NCBI RefSeq assembly: GCF_028993635.1
Contig: NZ_CP118631.1
Location: 6,572,001-6,636,000, forward strand
DNA length: 64,000 nt
Direction of reading: 5' to 3'
Source of the DNA: Mucilaginibacter sp. SJ
GTDB taxonomy: Bacteria > Bacteroidota > Bacteroidia > Sphingobacteriales > Sphingobacteriaceae
Of the stretch, positions 17,799 to 25,561 are shown piece by piece; position 1 is the first letter of the stretch; every line of letters begins with the position of its first letter. Made by a program: the position numbers and the translations under genes. The notes under the pieces are model-generated. The model was given only the letters and a program-made list of their open reading frames with translations, made no database searches and was not told the DNA's origin.

Positions 17799-18326
17799 TC
17801 AACTTGCGGCCGCTGCCTGGGCCTGTTTTAACAAAACTAAATTTATGCCCAGTAACGCCAGTAAAGGGAGTTCTGGTACTTTTTTGATCATATCGAGGTC
17901 CATTTTTACAATAAAAGGATTTTTCCGGCTCCATATTTTGGTTTCTACATTCAGGATATCGCCCAATTGCTCGTTTACCCAGGTGCAGGTGCGTGAAAGG
18001 ATCTTTTTATTATAAAAGGTAGCCATGAGCCCATTGTTTAATTCGAGCGTTATCTTACGGCTCCAGATCTCTGGTGTCACCAAGCCTGTTTCCATGCCAT
18101 CAGGCTGCTCAATAACAAGTTTTCGGCCTATCCAATTCTTGCGTTTTACTATCCAGTTTCCATTCGCTGTTTCGAGTAAGCAAGCGCGTTTTAAAGCTCC
18201 GGTATAGGTAAGCTTACCATAGCTAAACTGCCCGTCGGTAAGTTCGTACCATGGTCGCCAAAAACCATGCCTCAATACTGGTAATTCCGACACGCGGAGC
18301 TGATCAAAGCTTCTGAATTGGTCCAT
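17799..18326 (-). CDS. Conserved hypothetical protein between SPFH and Arc-like genes (175 aa)
   Basis: Unrecognised family. The protein is rich in beta and tryptophan (HGFWRPWYELTD, GNWIVKRKNWIGRKL), with a hydrophobic C-terminal segment (LPLLALLGINLVLL) that may attach it to the membrane beside the SPFH protein. An upstream in-frame ATG at 18392 would overlap the SPFH gene by 62 bases. The ATG at 18326, four bases after the SPFH stop, gives normal operon spacing and is preferred. Function unknown. Confidence 0.75.
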   Translation of the reverse strand: MDQFRSFDQLRVSELPVLRHGFWRPWYELTDGQFSYGKLTYTGALKRACLLETANGNWIVKRKNWIGRKLVIEQPDGMETGLVTPEIWSRKITLELNNGLMATFYNKKILSRTCTWVNEQLGDILNVETKIWSRKNPFIVKMDLDMIKKVPELPLLALLGINLVLLKQAQAAAAS

Positions 18327-18330
18327 GGTA

Positions 18331-19188
18331 TTAATGGTATAAAGTACCGGTATTAACAACAGGGTTAACTGCTTTATCACCGCAAAGTACAACCAGAAGA
18401 TTGCTTACCATGGCTGCCTTGCGTTCCTCGTCAAGCTCAACTATGTTTTTTTCGGATAGCTTGTTCAGTGCCATTTCAACCATGCCAACGGCACCTTCAA
18501 CTATCAGCTTACGAGCAGCTATTATGGCCGATGCCTGCTGTACCTGCAGCATAGAATGTGCAATTTCGGGAGCGTAGGCCAAATGCGAGATGCGGGCTTC
18601 TAATACTTCAATGCCGGCGCGGTCAAGCCTTTCGTTCAATTCCTTCTCGAGCATGGAGCTTACCTGTTCGGCGCCACCGCGCAGGGTAATGGCTGCAGTT
18701 TCATCCTCCAGGTTATCATAAGGAAACGAGTTAGCCAGGTGCCTTACCGCGGCTTCGCTTTGGATGTTTACGTATTGGATATAGTTTTCAACCGCAAATA
18801 CGGCAGCTGCGGTATCTTTGATCTGCCATACTATAACCGCCGCAATTTCAATGGGATTGCCAATGCTGTCGTTTACTTTCAGTTGCTGGCCGTTAAGGTT
18901 AAAGGCCCTTAATGATACTTTTCTTTTTACGGTGAAAGGGTTCACCCAAAAAAAGCCGTCTTTTTTTACAGTACCCAGGTACTTGCCGAAAAGGGTAAGT
19001 ACTTTTGATTCGTTAGGATTAACGACAACAAGTCCCGGGAGCAGAAAAACGAAGCCGATGATGGCTAACATAGCGCCGATAGGTTCTTCACCCGCCCAAA
19101 AGCAAAGGGCAGCTATTACCAATAATGCAAGGAATACAATAAGCACAGCAAAGCCGGATGGCGGGTTGATGGTTTTTTCAGGATTCAT
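18331..19188 (-). CDS. SPFH/band 7 domain membrane protein
   Basis: A prohibitin/flotillin-like scaffold protein. Two close hydrophobic segments lie at the N-terminus (about residues 12-58). The SPFH domain spans about 60-240: VVVNPNESKVLTLFGKYLGTV, a variable loop, VEVLEARISHLAYAPEIAHSML and an Ala-rich helix. It is the first gene of a three-gene unit with a 175-residue unknown and an Arc-like regulator. A promoter of the TAnnTTTG type lies just upstream on the minus strand. It may organise membrane microdomains or protease complexes; the specific client is unknown. Confidence 0.9.
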   Translation of the reverse strand: MNPEKTINPPSGFAVLIVFLALLVIAALCFWAGEEPIGAMLAIIGFVFLLPGLVVVNPNESKVLTLFGKYLGTVKKDGFFWVNPFTVKRKVSLRAFNLNGQQLKVNDSIGNPIEIAAVIVWQIKDTAAAVFAVENYIQYVNIQSEAAVRHLANSFPYDNLEDETAAITLRGGAEQVSSMLEKELNERLDRAGIEVLEARISHLAYAPEIAHSMLQVQQASAIIAARKLIVEGAVGMVEMALNKLSEKNIVELDEERKAAMVSNLLVVLCGDKAVNPVVNTGTLYH

Positions 19189-19216
19189 GATTCAGATTGA
19201 TTTTAAAGTGATATCA

Positions 19217-19249
19217 CAAAGATATCAAATTTGTTTTTGCAAAAGCAAG
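19217..19249 (-). promoter_or_regulatory. Putative Bacteroidota sigma-A promoter of the SPFH operon
   Basis: On the minus strand TATCTTTG (19217-19224) matches the -7 consensus TAnnTTTG. A TTG at about 19246-19248, 21 bases upstream, fits the -33 element. The SPFH start codon lies 28 bases further on. A small palindrome GTGATATCAC overlaps the expected start of transcription. Confidence 0.6.
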
Positions 19250-19302
19250 AAAAACTGCATATAACAGAAACTTATATTATTTTTGGCAGGTTAATCATTT
19301 AA

Positions 19303-21372
19303 ATGGCAAAACTATCCACTTCGCGCCAAAAGGCTTTACTGCGCAAATACGCCCGTAATGTTAAGTTTTTGATGATGCTGATTAGTATCGTGCTTATTGT
19401 TTACTTTTTACCGAAGCAGGCAAAATTTAGCTACGAGCACGAAAAGGGGAGGATCTGGAACCAGAAAGACCTGGTATCGCCCTATAATTTCGCTATATTA
19501 AAAACACCGCAGGAAATCATGGCCGACCAAAAATCGGCACTGGAAAGCATAACGCCAATTTACCAGCTGGACGCAGGGATGCAAAACCAGCAGATTGAAG
19601 GTTTTAAAGCCGACCTGGAAATTAAATGGCACAATGCCGGTATCAATGACAAACTTAAGTCAAAGTATATTGCTGTCGGTACCGATTTATTGACAGAAAT
19701 TTACCAAACAGGGGTTTTTAAGCCCAATGCTAAATATCAGCAAAGCTCCGAGAATTACCCCATACGGATCCTGGACAAGAATGTTGCCACTGATAAAAAC
19801 ACCAGCGAACTGTTTACCAAAGAAAAAGCGCAGGCTTATTCTGATAAGGTATTGAGCAAGCATACTGATTTAGATAAAGCCTTCCTGCTCGATGTGATCA
19901 GTAACCGCCTCCAAAATAACCTCGCTTATGATAATAACCTTACTTCGAGGCTGGAGAAGGAAGTTATAGATGGCCTTTCGGTAACACGCGGAATGGTGCA
20001 AAAAGGGGAGGTGATAGTTTACAAAGGCTCGGTAGTTAATGACGATGTTTATCAAAAACTTGAATCATTTAAAAAAGCTTTTGAGGATAACGCCCGTGTT
20101 AACGGTAACAGAAACTTAGTGCTCTTAGGTCAATTTTTCCTGGTGGCTATAGCCATATCGCTGCTCATGATCTTCCTGTATCTTTTCCGTAAGGATATTT
20201 ACGCCGATAACAGGTTGGTAAGTTTGATATTACTGGTAATTACTACCATGCTGGCCACTTTATCATTGGCTATAAAACTGCAGTTCCCGACTAATTTGTA
20301 TTATATTCCTTATTGTATAGTACCTATTATTATTCGGATATTGTTTGATACCCGTTTGGCGCTTAATATCCATTTGCTGGTGGTGCTGATAGCCGGCTTC
20401 TTTGTGCCCAACAGCTTTGAGTTTGCCTATTATGAGATTACGGCGGGTATGGTGTCCATCTACAGTATTAAAAACCTGGTTCGCCGCGAACAGTTCCTGA
20501 TCTCGGCAGTGATCATCATCTTTACCTACTTCGTGGCATTTTTGGGGATTACCTTTATTCGCGAGGGTGATTTCCTGAACATCGACTGGATGGACTTTTT
20601 GCCTTTTGTAGTTAGTGTACTGCTTACCCTGCTGGCTTACCCGCTCATTTATTTATTCGAGAAGGTTTTTGCCATCACTTCCGAAATTACGCTCATCGAA
20701 CTAACCAATACCAATGCGCCATTGCTGCGCGAACTGGCTTTTAACGCCCCGGGCACTTTTCAGCATTCGCTGCAGGTAGCTAACCTGGCCGAAAACGCTA
20801 TTTATGCAGTTGGCGGCAATGCCTTGCTGGTTAGGGCGGGGGCGCTTTATCATGATATTGGCAAAATGGAGAACCCTTTGTTCTTTATCGAAAACCAAAG
20901 TTCGGGCTTTAACCCGCATGATAAACTGCCTTATGAAGAAAGTGCCCAAATCATTATCCGCCACGTGAGCAGGGGTATTGAGATGGCACGCAAGGCCAAC
21001 CTGCCCGAGGTTGTGATTGATTTTATCCGTACCCATCATGGCAATACCCGCGTGGATTATTTTTACCAGTCGTCACTGAAAAATTTTCCCGAAAAATTCA
21101 TCAACGAAAACATTTTTCGCTATCCCGGCCCCATTCCTTTTACCAAAGAAGGTGCCGTTTTAATGCTTGCCGACTCGGTTGAGGCCGCTTCGCGCTCGTT
21201 AAAGGAGCCCGATGAAGAATCCATCAGTGTACTGGTAGATCGTATTGTGAAATACAAGCTTGATCAAAACCAGTTGAAAGACAGTAATATAACTTTAAAA
21301 GATATTGAAACTATTAAGGCTATTTTTAAGCGGATGCTGATGAGTATTTATCACGTAAGGATAGATTATTAA
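19303..21372 (+). CDS. 7TM-HD family phosphodiesterase (PgpH-like, c-di-AMP class)
   Basis: A 689-residue membrane enzyme with the order known for PgpH: an N-terminal transmembrane helix, an extracellular 7TMR-HDED domain (about residues 50-270), a block of seven transmembrane helices (about 275-465), then a cytoplasmic HD domain. HD residues are visible in ALYHDIGKM (about 514-520), with further metal ligands in IIIRHVSRG and FIRTHHGNTRVDYFY. PgpH hydrolyses the second messenger c-di-AMP. That activity is family knowledge and is likely here. No close operon partner; tRNA-Ser follows. Confidence 0.9.
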   Translation: MAKLSTSRQKALLRKYARNVKFLMMLISIVLIVYFLPKQAKFSYEHEKGRIWNQKDLVSPYNFAILKTPQEIMADQKSALESITPIYQLDAGMQNQQIEGFKADLEIKWHNAGINDKLKSKYIAVGTDLLTEIYQTGVFKPNAKYQQSSENYPIRILDKNVATDKNTSELFTKEKAQAYSDKVLSKHTDLDKAFLLDVISNRLQNNLAYDNNLTSRLEKEVIDGLSVTRGMVQKGEVIVYKGSVVNDDVYQKLESFKKAFEDNARVNGNRNLVLLGQFFLVAIAISLLMIFLYLFRKDIYADNRLVSLILLVITTMLATLSLAIKLQFPTNLYYIPYCIVPIIIRILFDTRLALNIHLLVVLIAGFFVPNSFEFAYYEITAGMVSIYSIKNLVRREQFLISAVIIIFTYFVAFLGITFIREGDFLNIDWMDFLPFVVSVLLTLLAYPLIYLFEKVFAITSEITLIELTNTNAPLLRELAFNAPGTFQHSLQVANLAENAIYAVGGNALLVRAGALYHDIGKMENPLFFIENQSSGFNPHDKLPYEESAQIIIRHVSRGIEMARKANLPEVVIDFIRTHHGNTRVDYFYQSSLKNFPEKFINENIFRYPGPIPFTKEGAVLMLADSVEAASRSLKEPDEESISVLVDRIVKYKLDQNQLKDSNITLKDIETIKAIFKRMLMSIYHVRIDY

Positions 21373-21387
21373 AAAATGTAATTTTTT

Positions 21388-21417
21388 TTTGCAGGGATAC
21401 TTGAATTACTATATTTG
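21388..21417 (+). promoter_or_regulatory. Promoter of tRNA-Ser
   Basis: TTTG at 21388-21391, an 18-base spacer, then TATATTTG at 21410-21417. These match the TTTG/TAnnTTTG Bacteroidota promoter, placed 39 bases upstream of the mature tRNA 5' end. A small hairpin (TCCCTGAAAAAAGGGA) lies in the leader. Confidence 0.7.
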
Positions 21418-21456
21418 CAGTCCCTGAAAAAAGGGATATAGTTTAAAAAACAAAAC

Positions 21457-21543
21457 GGAGAGATGCCTGAGAGGCCGAAAGGAACAGTTTGCTAAACTGT
21501 CGTACTGGAAACGGTACCGAGGGTTCGAATCCCTCTCTCTCCG
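21457..21543 (+). tRNA. tRNA-Ser (anticodon GCU)
   Basis: An 87-base class II tRNA. The acceptor arm GGAGAGA pairs with TCTCTCC, the anticodon loop TTGCTAA reads GCT (21491-21493, codons AGC/AGU), and a long variable arm (GTACTGGAAACGGTAC) marks serine. The T-loop GGGTTCGAATCCC is canonical, with discriminator G. CCA is not encoded. Confidence 0.96.
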
Positions 21544-21570
21544 CAACACGAGATTTTATCAAAATCATCA

Positions 21571-21608
21571 TAGGGCTTCTCATCAATGAGCAGCCCTAAT
21601 TGTTTTAG
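21571..21608 (+). terminator. Terminator downstream of tRNA-Ser
   Basis: The stem AGGGCT-CTCAT / ATGAG-AGCCCT, with one internal mismatch and a 2-base loop, is followed by AATTGTTTT. It lies 29 bases after the tRNA. Confidence 0.7.
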
Positions 21609-21636
21609 TTCACACATCGGGCCACCAGGGGTTGAA

Positions 21637-21644
21637 AATAAACT
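21637..21644. repeat. Left target-site duplication AATAAACT
   Basis: An exact 8-base copy of 23084-23091, abutting the left inverted repeat of the insertion sequence. Confidence 0.85.
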
Positions 21645-21668
21645 GGATCAAGCAGAAAAATTGTGGGG
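21645..21668. repeat. Left terminal inverted repeat of the IS
   Basis: GGATCAAG followed by CAGAAAAATTGTGGGG. It matches the reverse complement of 23060-23083 at 20 of 24 positions; mismatches are at positions 9, 10, 16 and 20 from the outer end. Confidence 0.9.
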
Positions 21669-21718
21669 GAGAAAAAAAAGTGTTTGCTTTGTGGATATAA
21701 TAATCAACACGCGTCCAC

Positions 21719-22075
21719 TTGTCATCAGCCCACGAAACCCTTGTCCATTTAATCTTACCAAAAGGCCTTTTAGACTATTTTGAACTTACCGATGTCCGTT
21801 CATCAGAGAATGGAGCGTTGAACATTTATCTGGAGGAGAAGAACCTTGCTCCATCAGGTTATGATAAGTCACAGTTAGAGTCAAAAGGCTTTTTACCAGA
21901 GACAGCTATTCAGGATTTTCCTATCCGCTGCCATAAAGTAGCCTTATGTATAAAAAGGCGCAGATGGGAAGTTAAAGCGAGTGGTGAGCTTATCACAAGA
22001 GACTGGGATTTAGTAAGAAAAGGGGCGCGAATGACAACTGAATTCGGCACTTTTTTAAAAGGAATATTTGGATAA
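21719..22075 (+). CDS. ISAon1 family N-region protein (transposase ORF1)
   Basis: The 118-residue N-terminal component of ISAon1-type elements, with a zinc-less, Lys/Arg-rich C-terminal half (RCHKVALCIKRRRWEV) suited to DNA binding. The only upstream initiator after the in-frame stop at 21701 is a TTG at 21719. The frame ends at TAA 22073-22075, overlapping the start region of the transposase frame by 8 bases. In this family the two parts are usually separate frames, expressed either as partners or as a fusion by frameshift. Confidence 0.82.
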   Translation: MSSAHETLVHLILPKGLLDYFELTDVRSSENGALNIYLEEKNLAPSGYDKSQLESKGFLPETAIQDFPIRCHKVALCIKRRRWEVKASGELITRDWDLVRKGARMTTEFGTFLKGIFG

Positions 22076-23051
22076 TCACCCGATCAGCAGCCATTTATTA
22101 GGCCGGTTATACCAGGTAGATGGCAAGCAGCTCGGTCAGCAATACAAAGATCACCTAAGTGATTTTCATAGCTGGAGCCAAAAGGATCATGCGGAAGACT
22201 GGATGTTGTTTGCAGATAACACAGGCCCTTATCTGAGTATAGATGAAACTGCGTTAAGCAATGGGGAACTCTATACCATTGTTACCAACAAACAAGCCAA
22301 AGGGAATAAAAAAGCCATAGTGGCGATGATCAAAGGCACACAGTCTGAACAAATCATCGCTGTACTGGAGAAAATACCCTTAAGGTCAAGGAATAAAGTA
22401 AAGGAGGTAACGATGGACATGGCGGCAAACATGATCAAAGCTATACGCAGATGTTTTAGCAATGCTGTGCGGGTCGTGGATCGATTCCATGTACAAAAGC
22501 TGGCTTATGACGCTGTTCAGGAAGCAAGAATAAAATATCGCTGGGAAGCTCTTGATGCGGAAAGTAAGCTGATTGAACAGGCCCGGAAAAACAAACAATC
22601 CTATCAGCCCGAAGTGCTCAGTAATGGCGATACTTTAAAACAATTACTCGCCCGAAGCAGATACTTGCTGTTCAAGCATCGATCTAAATGGACGCTATCA
22701 CAAAAGGAAAGGGCTGATCTGCTTTTTTCAAGATATCCGGAACTGCTCAAAGCTTATAATCTTGCTATCAGCTTAGGTAATATATTCACTAATTGTAAAA
22801 CCAAAGTGATCGCCTTTAAAAAACTGGCTATATGGTATAATGAGGTGGAAGACTCTGGTATTAATGCTTTTAAAACCGTTGCAAGGTCCGTTCAGCAACA
22901 TTATGAATCTATCTTGAACTTCTTCGATAACAGAAGTACAAACGCATCTGCAGAATCTTTCAATGCTAAAGTTAAAGCTTTCAGAGCTACTCTCAGAGGT
23001 GTAAGAGATACTTCATTCTTTCTATTCAGACTTGCTAAAATCTATGCTTAA
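22068..23051 (+). CDS. ISAon1 family transposase (ISL3-type DDE), ORF2
   Basis: The catalytic part, 327 residues. The DDE residues are visible: Asp in LSIDETALS, Asp in RVVDRFHVQK and Glu in NASAESFNAKVKAF, with the insertion helices of the ISL3 class between the second and third. The frame is +1 relative to ORF1 and is open only from 22059. A fusion would need a +1 (or -2) shift within about 15 bases near AAAAGGAA, joining FLK to EYLDNHPISS. Otherwise translation restarts at the TTG 22068, coupled to the ORF1 stop. Confidence 0.9.
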   Translation: MDNHPISSHLLGRLYQVDGKQLGQQYKDHLSDFHSWSQKDHAEDWMLFADNTGPYLSIDETALSNGELYTIVTNKQAKGNKKAIVAMIKGTQSEQIIAVLEKIPLRSRNKVKEVTMDMAANMIKAIRRCFSNAVRVVDRFHVQKLAYDAVQEARIKYRWEALDAESKLIEQARKNKQSYQPEVLSNGDTLKQLLARSRYLLFKHRSKWTLSQKERADLLFSRYPELLKAYNLAISLGNIFTNCKTKVIAFKKLAIWYNEVEDSGINAFKTVARSVQQHYESILNFFDNRSTNASAESFNAKVKAFRATLRGVRDTSFFLFRLAKIYA

Positions 23052-23059
23052 ACTTTCAT

Positions 23060-23083
23060 CCCCCCAACTTTTCCCCTTGATCC
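23060..23083. repeat. Right terminal inverted repeat of the IS
   Basis: Inverted partner of 21645-21668 (reverse strand GGATCAAGGGGAAAAGTTGG then GGGG), directly followed by the second AATAAACT. Confidence 0.9.
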
Positions 23084-23091
23084 AATAAACT
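23084..23091. repeat. Right target-site duplication AATAAACT
   Basis: Exact copy of 21637-21644. Confidence 0.85.
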
Positions 23092-23419
23092 TTTATTATT
23101 TCTGCTATTCGATTCAGAATGAACAGGATTGCCTTTTAGATTTTCCTGTATTTAAGCACTAACAACATATATATTTCTTTGTTGGGTATTGTCTTATTCA
23201 GAAAATACCGGCTATATTGTTATATTTCTATTTTTCCTTGTTAAATAAGATGCGGGTTGACGGATGCACACTTGTAAGCCACCTTTGAGTCTTAGATAAT
23301 TATGCTTCAATTACGGTCCATCACATTTTTCAAATGGTTCATCACATTTTACTTTCAGAAGAAAGCCAGGCTTTGTACCATTGCAATAGAAACACATAAA
23401 TCTTATATCACAAAAGGCC
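23092..23419. other. 328-base regulatory gap upstream of the LytS operon
   Basis: No gene is seen. It carries the 21-bp-phased direct repeat described separately and a weak promoter candidate: TTTG at 23372-23375, then TAAATCTT at 23397, which deviates from TAnnTTTG. Confidence 0.5.
23315..23350 (+). promoter_or_regulatory. Direct repeat with LytTR-operator geometry
   Basis: GGTCCATCACATTTT (23315-23329) and GGTTCATCACATTTT (23336-23350) match at 14 of 15 positions and start exactly 21 bases apart, two helical turns. LytTR-domain regulators bind two direct half-sites spaced about 21-22 bases start to start. The repeat is about 70 bases upstream of a LytS/LytTR pair, so autoregulation is a reasonable inference. 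Confidence 0.5.
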
Positions 23420-24862
23420 ATGTTAAAACAATTCAATTTAAAATTTAAGGATGATGCCGTCCGGATCGAGTTTTGGATCGCAACCGGTTTTATAGTCGCG
23501 GCTGTGTTCATATCCATACTGGATCTGGTACACCAGAATCAATTGAGCGCGGAAACGCTGATGCCTGTGTTGTTTAGTTATCTCGTAACCTTTACGATAT
23601 ATCTTTTGTTTTGCTTCTATATGGCGCCGGCTTTTGAAAGCGAAAGTAAACCGCCCCTGCAAGGCTTCCTGTTCCTCCTCGTTTTCCTGGCGCTTGGTTA
23701 CCTGGTTGGGATCATCAATATTTATTTTACGGCTCTGCTTGCCCTCAAGCTCCTGTACATTTATTTCAACCGTAACCGGCAAAACAATGACGGCGCTTTA
23801 CACAGTGAAGCGACCCTACTTACCGCATCCTGGATCCTAATTACAGTGGGACTGCTTTACCTTTCTACCCCGCTAATGATGCGGTTTTATATGCTCTTTG
23901 TAGTACCTGTCGCCATATCCCTGTACTTGTATGCTGTACACGTACTTTTACCCACGCTTAAATCAAGAAACAGAAATATTCTTTTTTATTTCCTCCACAT
24001 GTTTCTATTTATTCTATTGTCTTGTATAGCAGTGTTTCTAATCAGTTTATCATTTAACGGCACTAACCGTGTGTTGATAAGGCCCATGGTTAATGCGGTA
24101 ATGATCATTAATACCGGGGGCGAAAACAATATTCAAGTTTTGGTGATCCTGAATTTTTTCACCCAATTATTTATAGTAACACCACTTGCACTTGGTACCT
24201 ACAGGCGACGCAATATGAAGAATCAGGAGGAGATTAAGATGCTGAAGACCGAACTTGGCCAATCAGATGCAAACCTCAATTTTTTAAAATCACAAATTAA
24301 CCCTCACTTTTTGTTTAATGCTTTGAATACTTTGTATGGTACCGCGTTGCAGGAACAGGCTGCACGAACAGGAGAAGGCATCCAAAAATTAGGCGAAATG
24401 ATGCGCTTTATGCTGGAGGAAAACATCAAAGACACGATTACGCTTTCGCGTGACATTGAATACCTGAAGAATTATATTCTGCTGCAAAAGCTACGTAGTG
24501 CCACATCATCCTCTATAGCTATCGAAACCGATATCGAAGAATATCAGGGACCATTAATCATCACTCCGATGTTGCTGATCCCTTTTGTCGAGAACGCATT
24601 CAAACATGGTATCAGCCTGCAGAATCCCTCGCATATCAAGGTAGCTCTGCAGGTAGAAGGCTCTACAGTTTATTTCGATGTCCATAACAGTATCCACAGC
24701 CGCCCGGACAATGATCCGGAAAAAGAGCGGGGTGGCATTGGCCTGGAAAACGTAAAGCAAAGGTTGAATTTACTTTATCCAAACCGGCACGAACTGGTGA
24801 TGCGTGAAAATGCAAGGGAGTTTTTCGTCCATCTCTCTATACAACTGGCCGTTAATCACTAA
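23420..24862 (+). CDS. LytS-type sensor histidine kinase (His_kinase, 5-6 TM)
   Basis: Membrane sensor kinase of the LytS/YpdA class. The N-terminal half (to about residue 265) holds several long hydrophobic helices without a recognisable ligand domain. A short coiled segment (NQEEIKMLKTELGQSDANL) leads to the phosphoacceptor motif SQINPHFLFNALNTLYG, with His296. The HATPase N box (LIPFVENAFKHGI) and G box (RGGIGLENVKQRL) follow. It forms a two-component system with the response regulator starting 9 bases downstream. Confidence 0.92.
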   Translation: MLKQFNLKFKDDAVRIEFWIATGFIVAAVFISILDLVHQNQLSAETLMPVLFSYLVTFTIYLLFCFYMAPAFESESKPPLQGFLFLLVFLALGYLVGIINIYFTALLALKLLYIYFNRNRQNNDGALHSEATLLTASWILITVGLLYLSTPLMMRFYMLFVVPVAISLYLYAVHVLLPTLKSRNRNILFYFLHMFLFILLSCIAVFLISLSFNGTNRVLIRPMVNAVMIINTGGENNIQVLVILNFFTQLFIVTPLALGTYRRRNMKNQEEIKMLKTELGQSDANLNFLKSQINPHFLFNALNTLYGTALQEQAARTGEGIQKLGEMMRFMLEENIKDTITLSRDIEYLKNYILLQKLRSATSSSIAIETDIEEYQGPLIITPMLLIPFVENAFKHGISLQNPSHIKVALQVEGSTVYFDVHNSIHSRPDNDPEKERGGIGLENVKQRLNLLYPNRHELVMRENAREFFVHLSIQLAVNH

Positions 24863-24871
24863 TTTTAAAGT

Positions 24872-25561
24872 ATGATAGCCATCGCCATTGATGATGAACC
24901 CATAGCACTCGACGTGATTAGAGCGCATGCAGCTATGGTTCCTTTTATTGAGTTAAGAGAAACTTTTACGAATGCTTTTGAAGCACTAAGTTATTTACAG
25001 AAGAATAAGATTGATCTGATCTTCCTGGACATCAAAATGCCGGATATCAGCGGTATCGATTTTTTGAACAGTATTAATAATGCGCCAATGGTTATTTTCA
25101 CCACAGCATATTCCGAACATGCGGTACAAAGCTTCGAACTGGATGCGGTCGACTATCTGCTGAAACCCTTTTCCCTCCCTCGTTTCCTGAAAGCCTGCAA
25201 CAAAGTATACGAACTCTATAGCTTGCGAAACAGATCTCAAGCCGACGAGCCGCCCCCATCCATCTTCATCAAAGACGGCTATGAACAAATCAAAGTAAAA
25301 CTGGACGATATCCTATTTATCGAAGCTGCCGGCAATTACGCCAAAATTTTCCTGCAAGACAATACTTCTCTAAGTACAAGGATCACTATAACAGACATGC
25401 AGCTCATGCTTCCTGCAAATAAGTTCATCCGCACCCATCGGGCATTTATAGTTGCCTGCGATAAGGTTAGCAAATTCGATAAAACACAAATCAATATCAA
25501 TGAACACATCATTCCGATAGGCGCAACTTATTCTCAATGCATGCAAATCTTACAGATATGA
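24872..25561 (+). CDS. LytTR-family response regulator
   Basis: The N-terminal receiver has the acidic pair in IAIDDEP, phosphoacceptor Asp53 in LIFLDIKMPD, Thr in FTTAYSEHAV and Lys in YLLKPF. The C-terminal LytTR DNA-binding domain (about residues 130-229) contains IFIKDGYEQIKVKLDDILFIEAAGNYAK and FIRTHRAFIV. LytTR proteins bind tandem direct repeats, which fits the repeat upstream of this operon. The stop overlaps the likely start of the following Crp/Fnr gene (ATGA). Confidence 0.94.
   Translation: MIAIAIDDEPIALDVIRAHAAMVPFIELRETFTNAFEALSYLQKNKIDLIFLDIKMPDISGIDFLNSINNAPMVIFTTAYSEHAVQSFELDAVDYLLKPFSLPRFLKACNKVYELYSLRNRSQADEPPPSIFIKDGYEQIKVKLDDILFIEAAGNYAKIFLQDNTSLSTRITITDMQLMLPANKFIRTHRAFIVACDKVSKFDKTQININEHIIPIGATYSQCMQILQI

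Larger units (their letters stand above)
21645..23083 (+). mobile_element. Complete ISAon1/ISL3-type insertion sequence (1,439 bp)
   Basis: The ends begin GGATCAAG and finish CTTGATCC. The terminal inverted repeats (21645-21668 and 23060-23083) match at 20 of 24 positions without gaps. The element is flanked by an exact 8-bp direct repeat AATAAACT, the duplication length usual for ISL3-class elements. It carries two overlapping frames, an ISAon1 N-region protein and a DDE transposase. It sits between the tRNA-Ser terminator and the LytS operon and interrupts no gene I can see. Intact ends, target duplication and frames suggest a recent, possibly active insertion. Confidence 0.93.

Noticed and set aside
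18818..19264. 148-codon plus-strand frame over the SPFH gene
   Set aside because: It is antisense to a clear SPFH protein and contains no coherent domain.
21457..21644. tRNA-Ser 3' end as an integration site of a genomic island
   Set aside because: No integrase and no repeat of the tRNA end was seen; the adjacent element is an IS with its own 8-bp duplication.
22050..22057. T_TTT_TTA as a -1 programmed frameshift signal of the IS
   Set aside because: The -1 frame runs into a TAG after about a dozen codons, and the transposase lies in the +1 frame.
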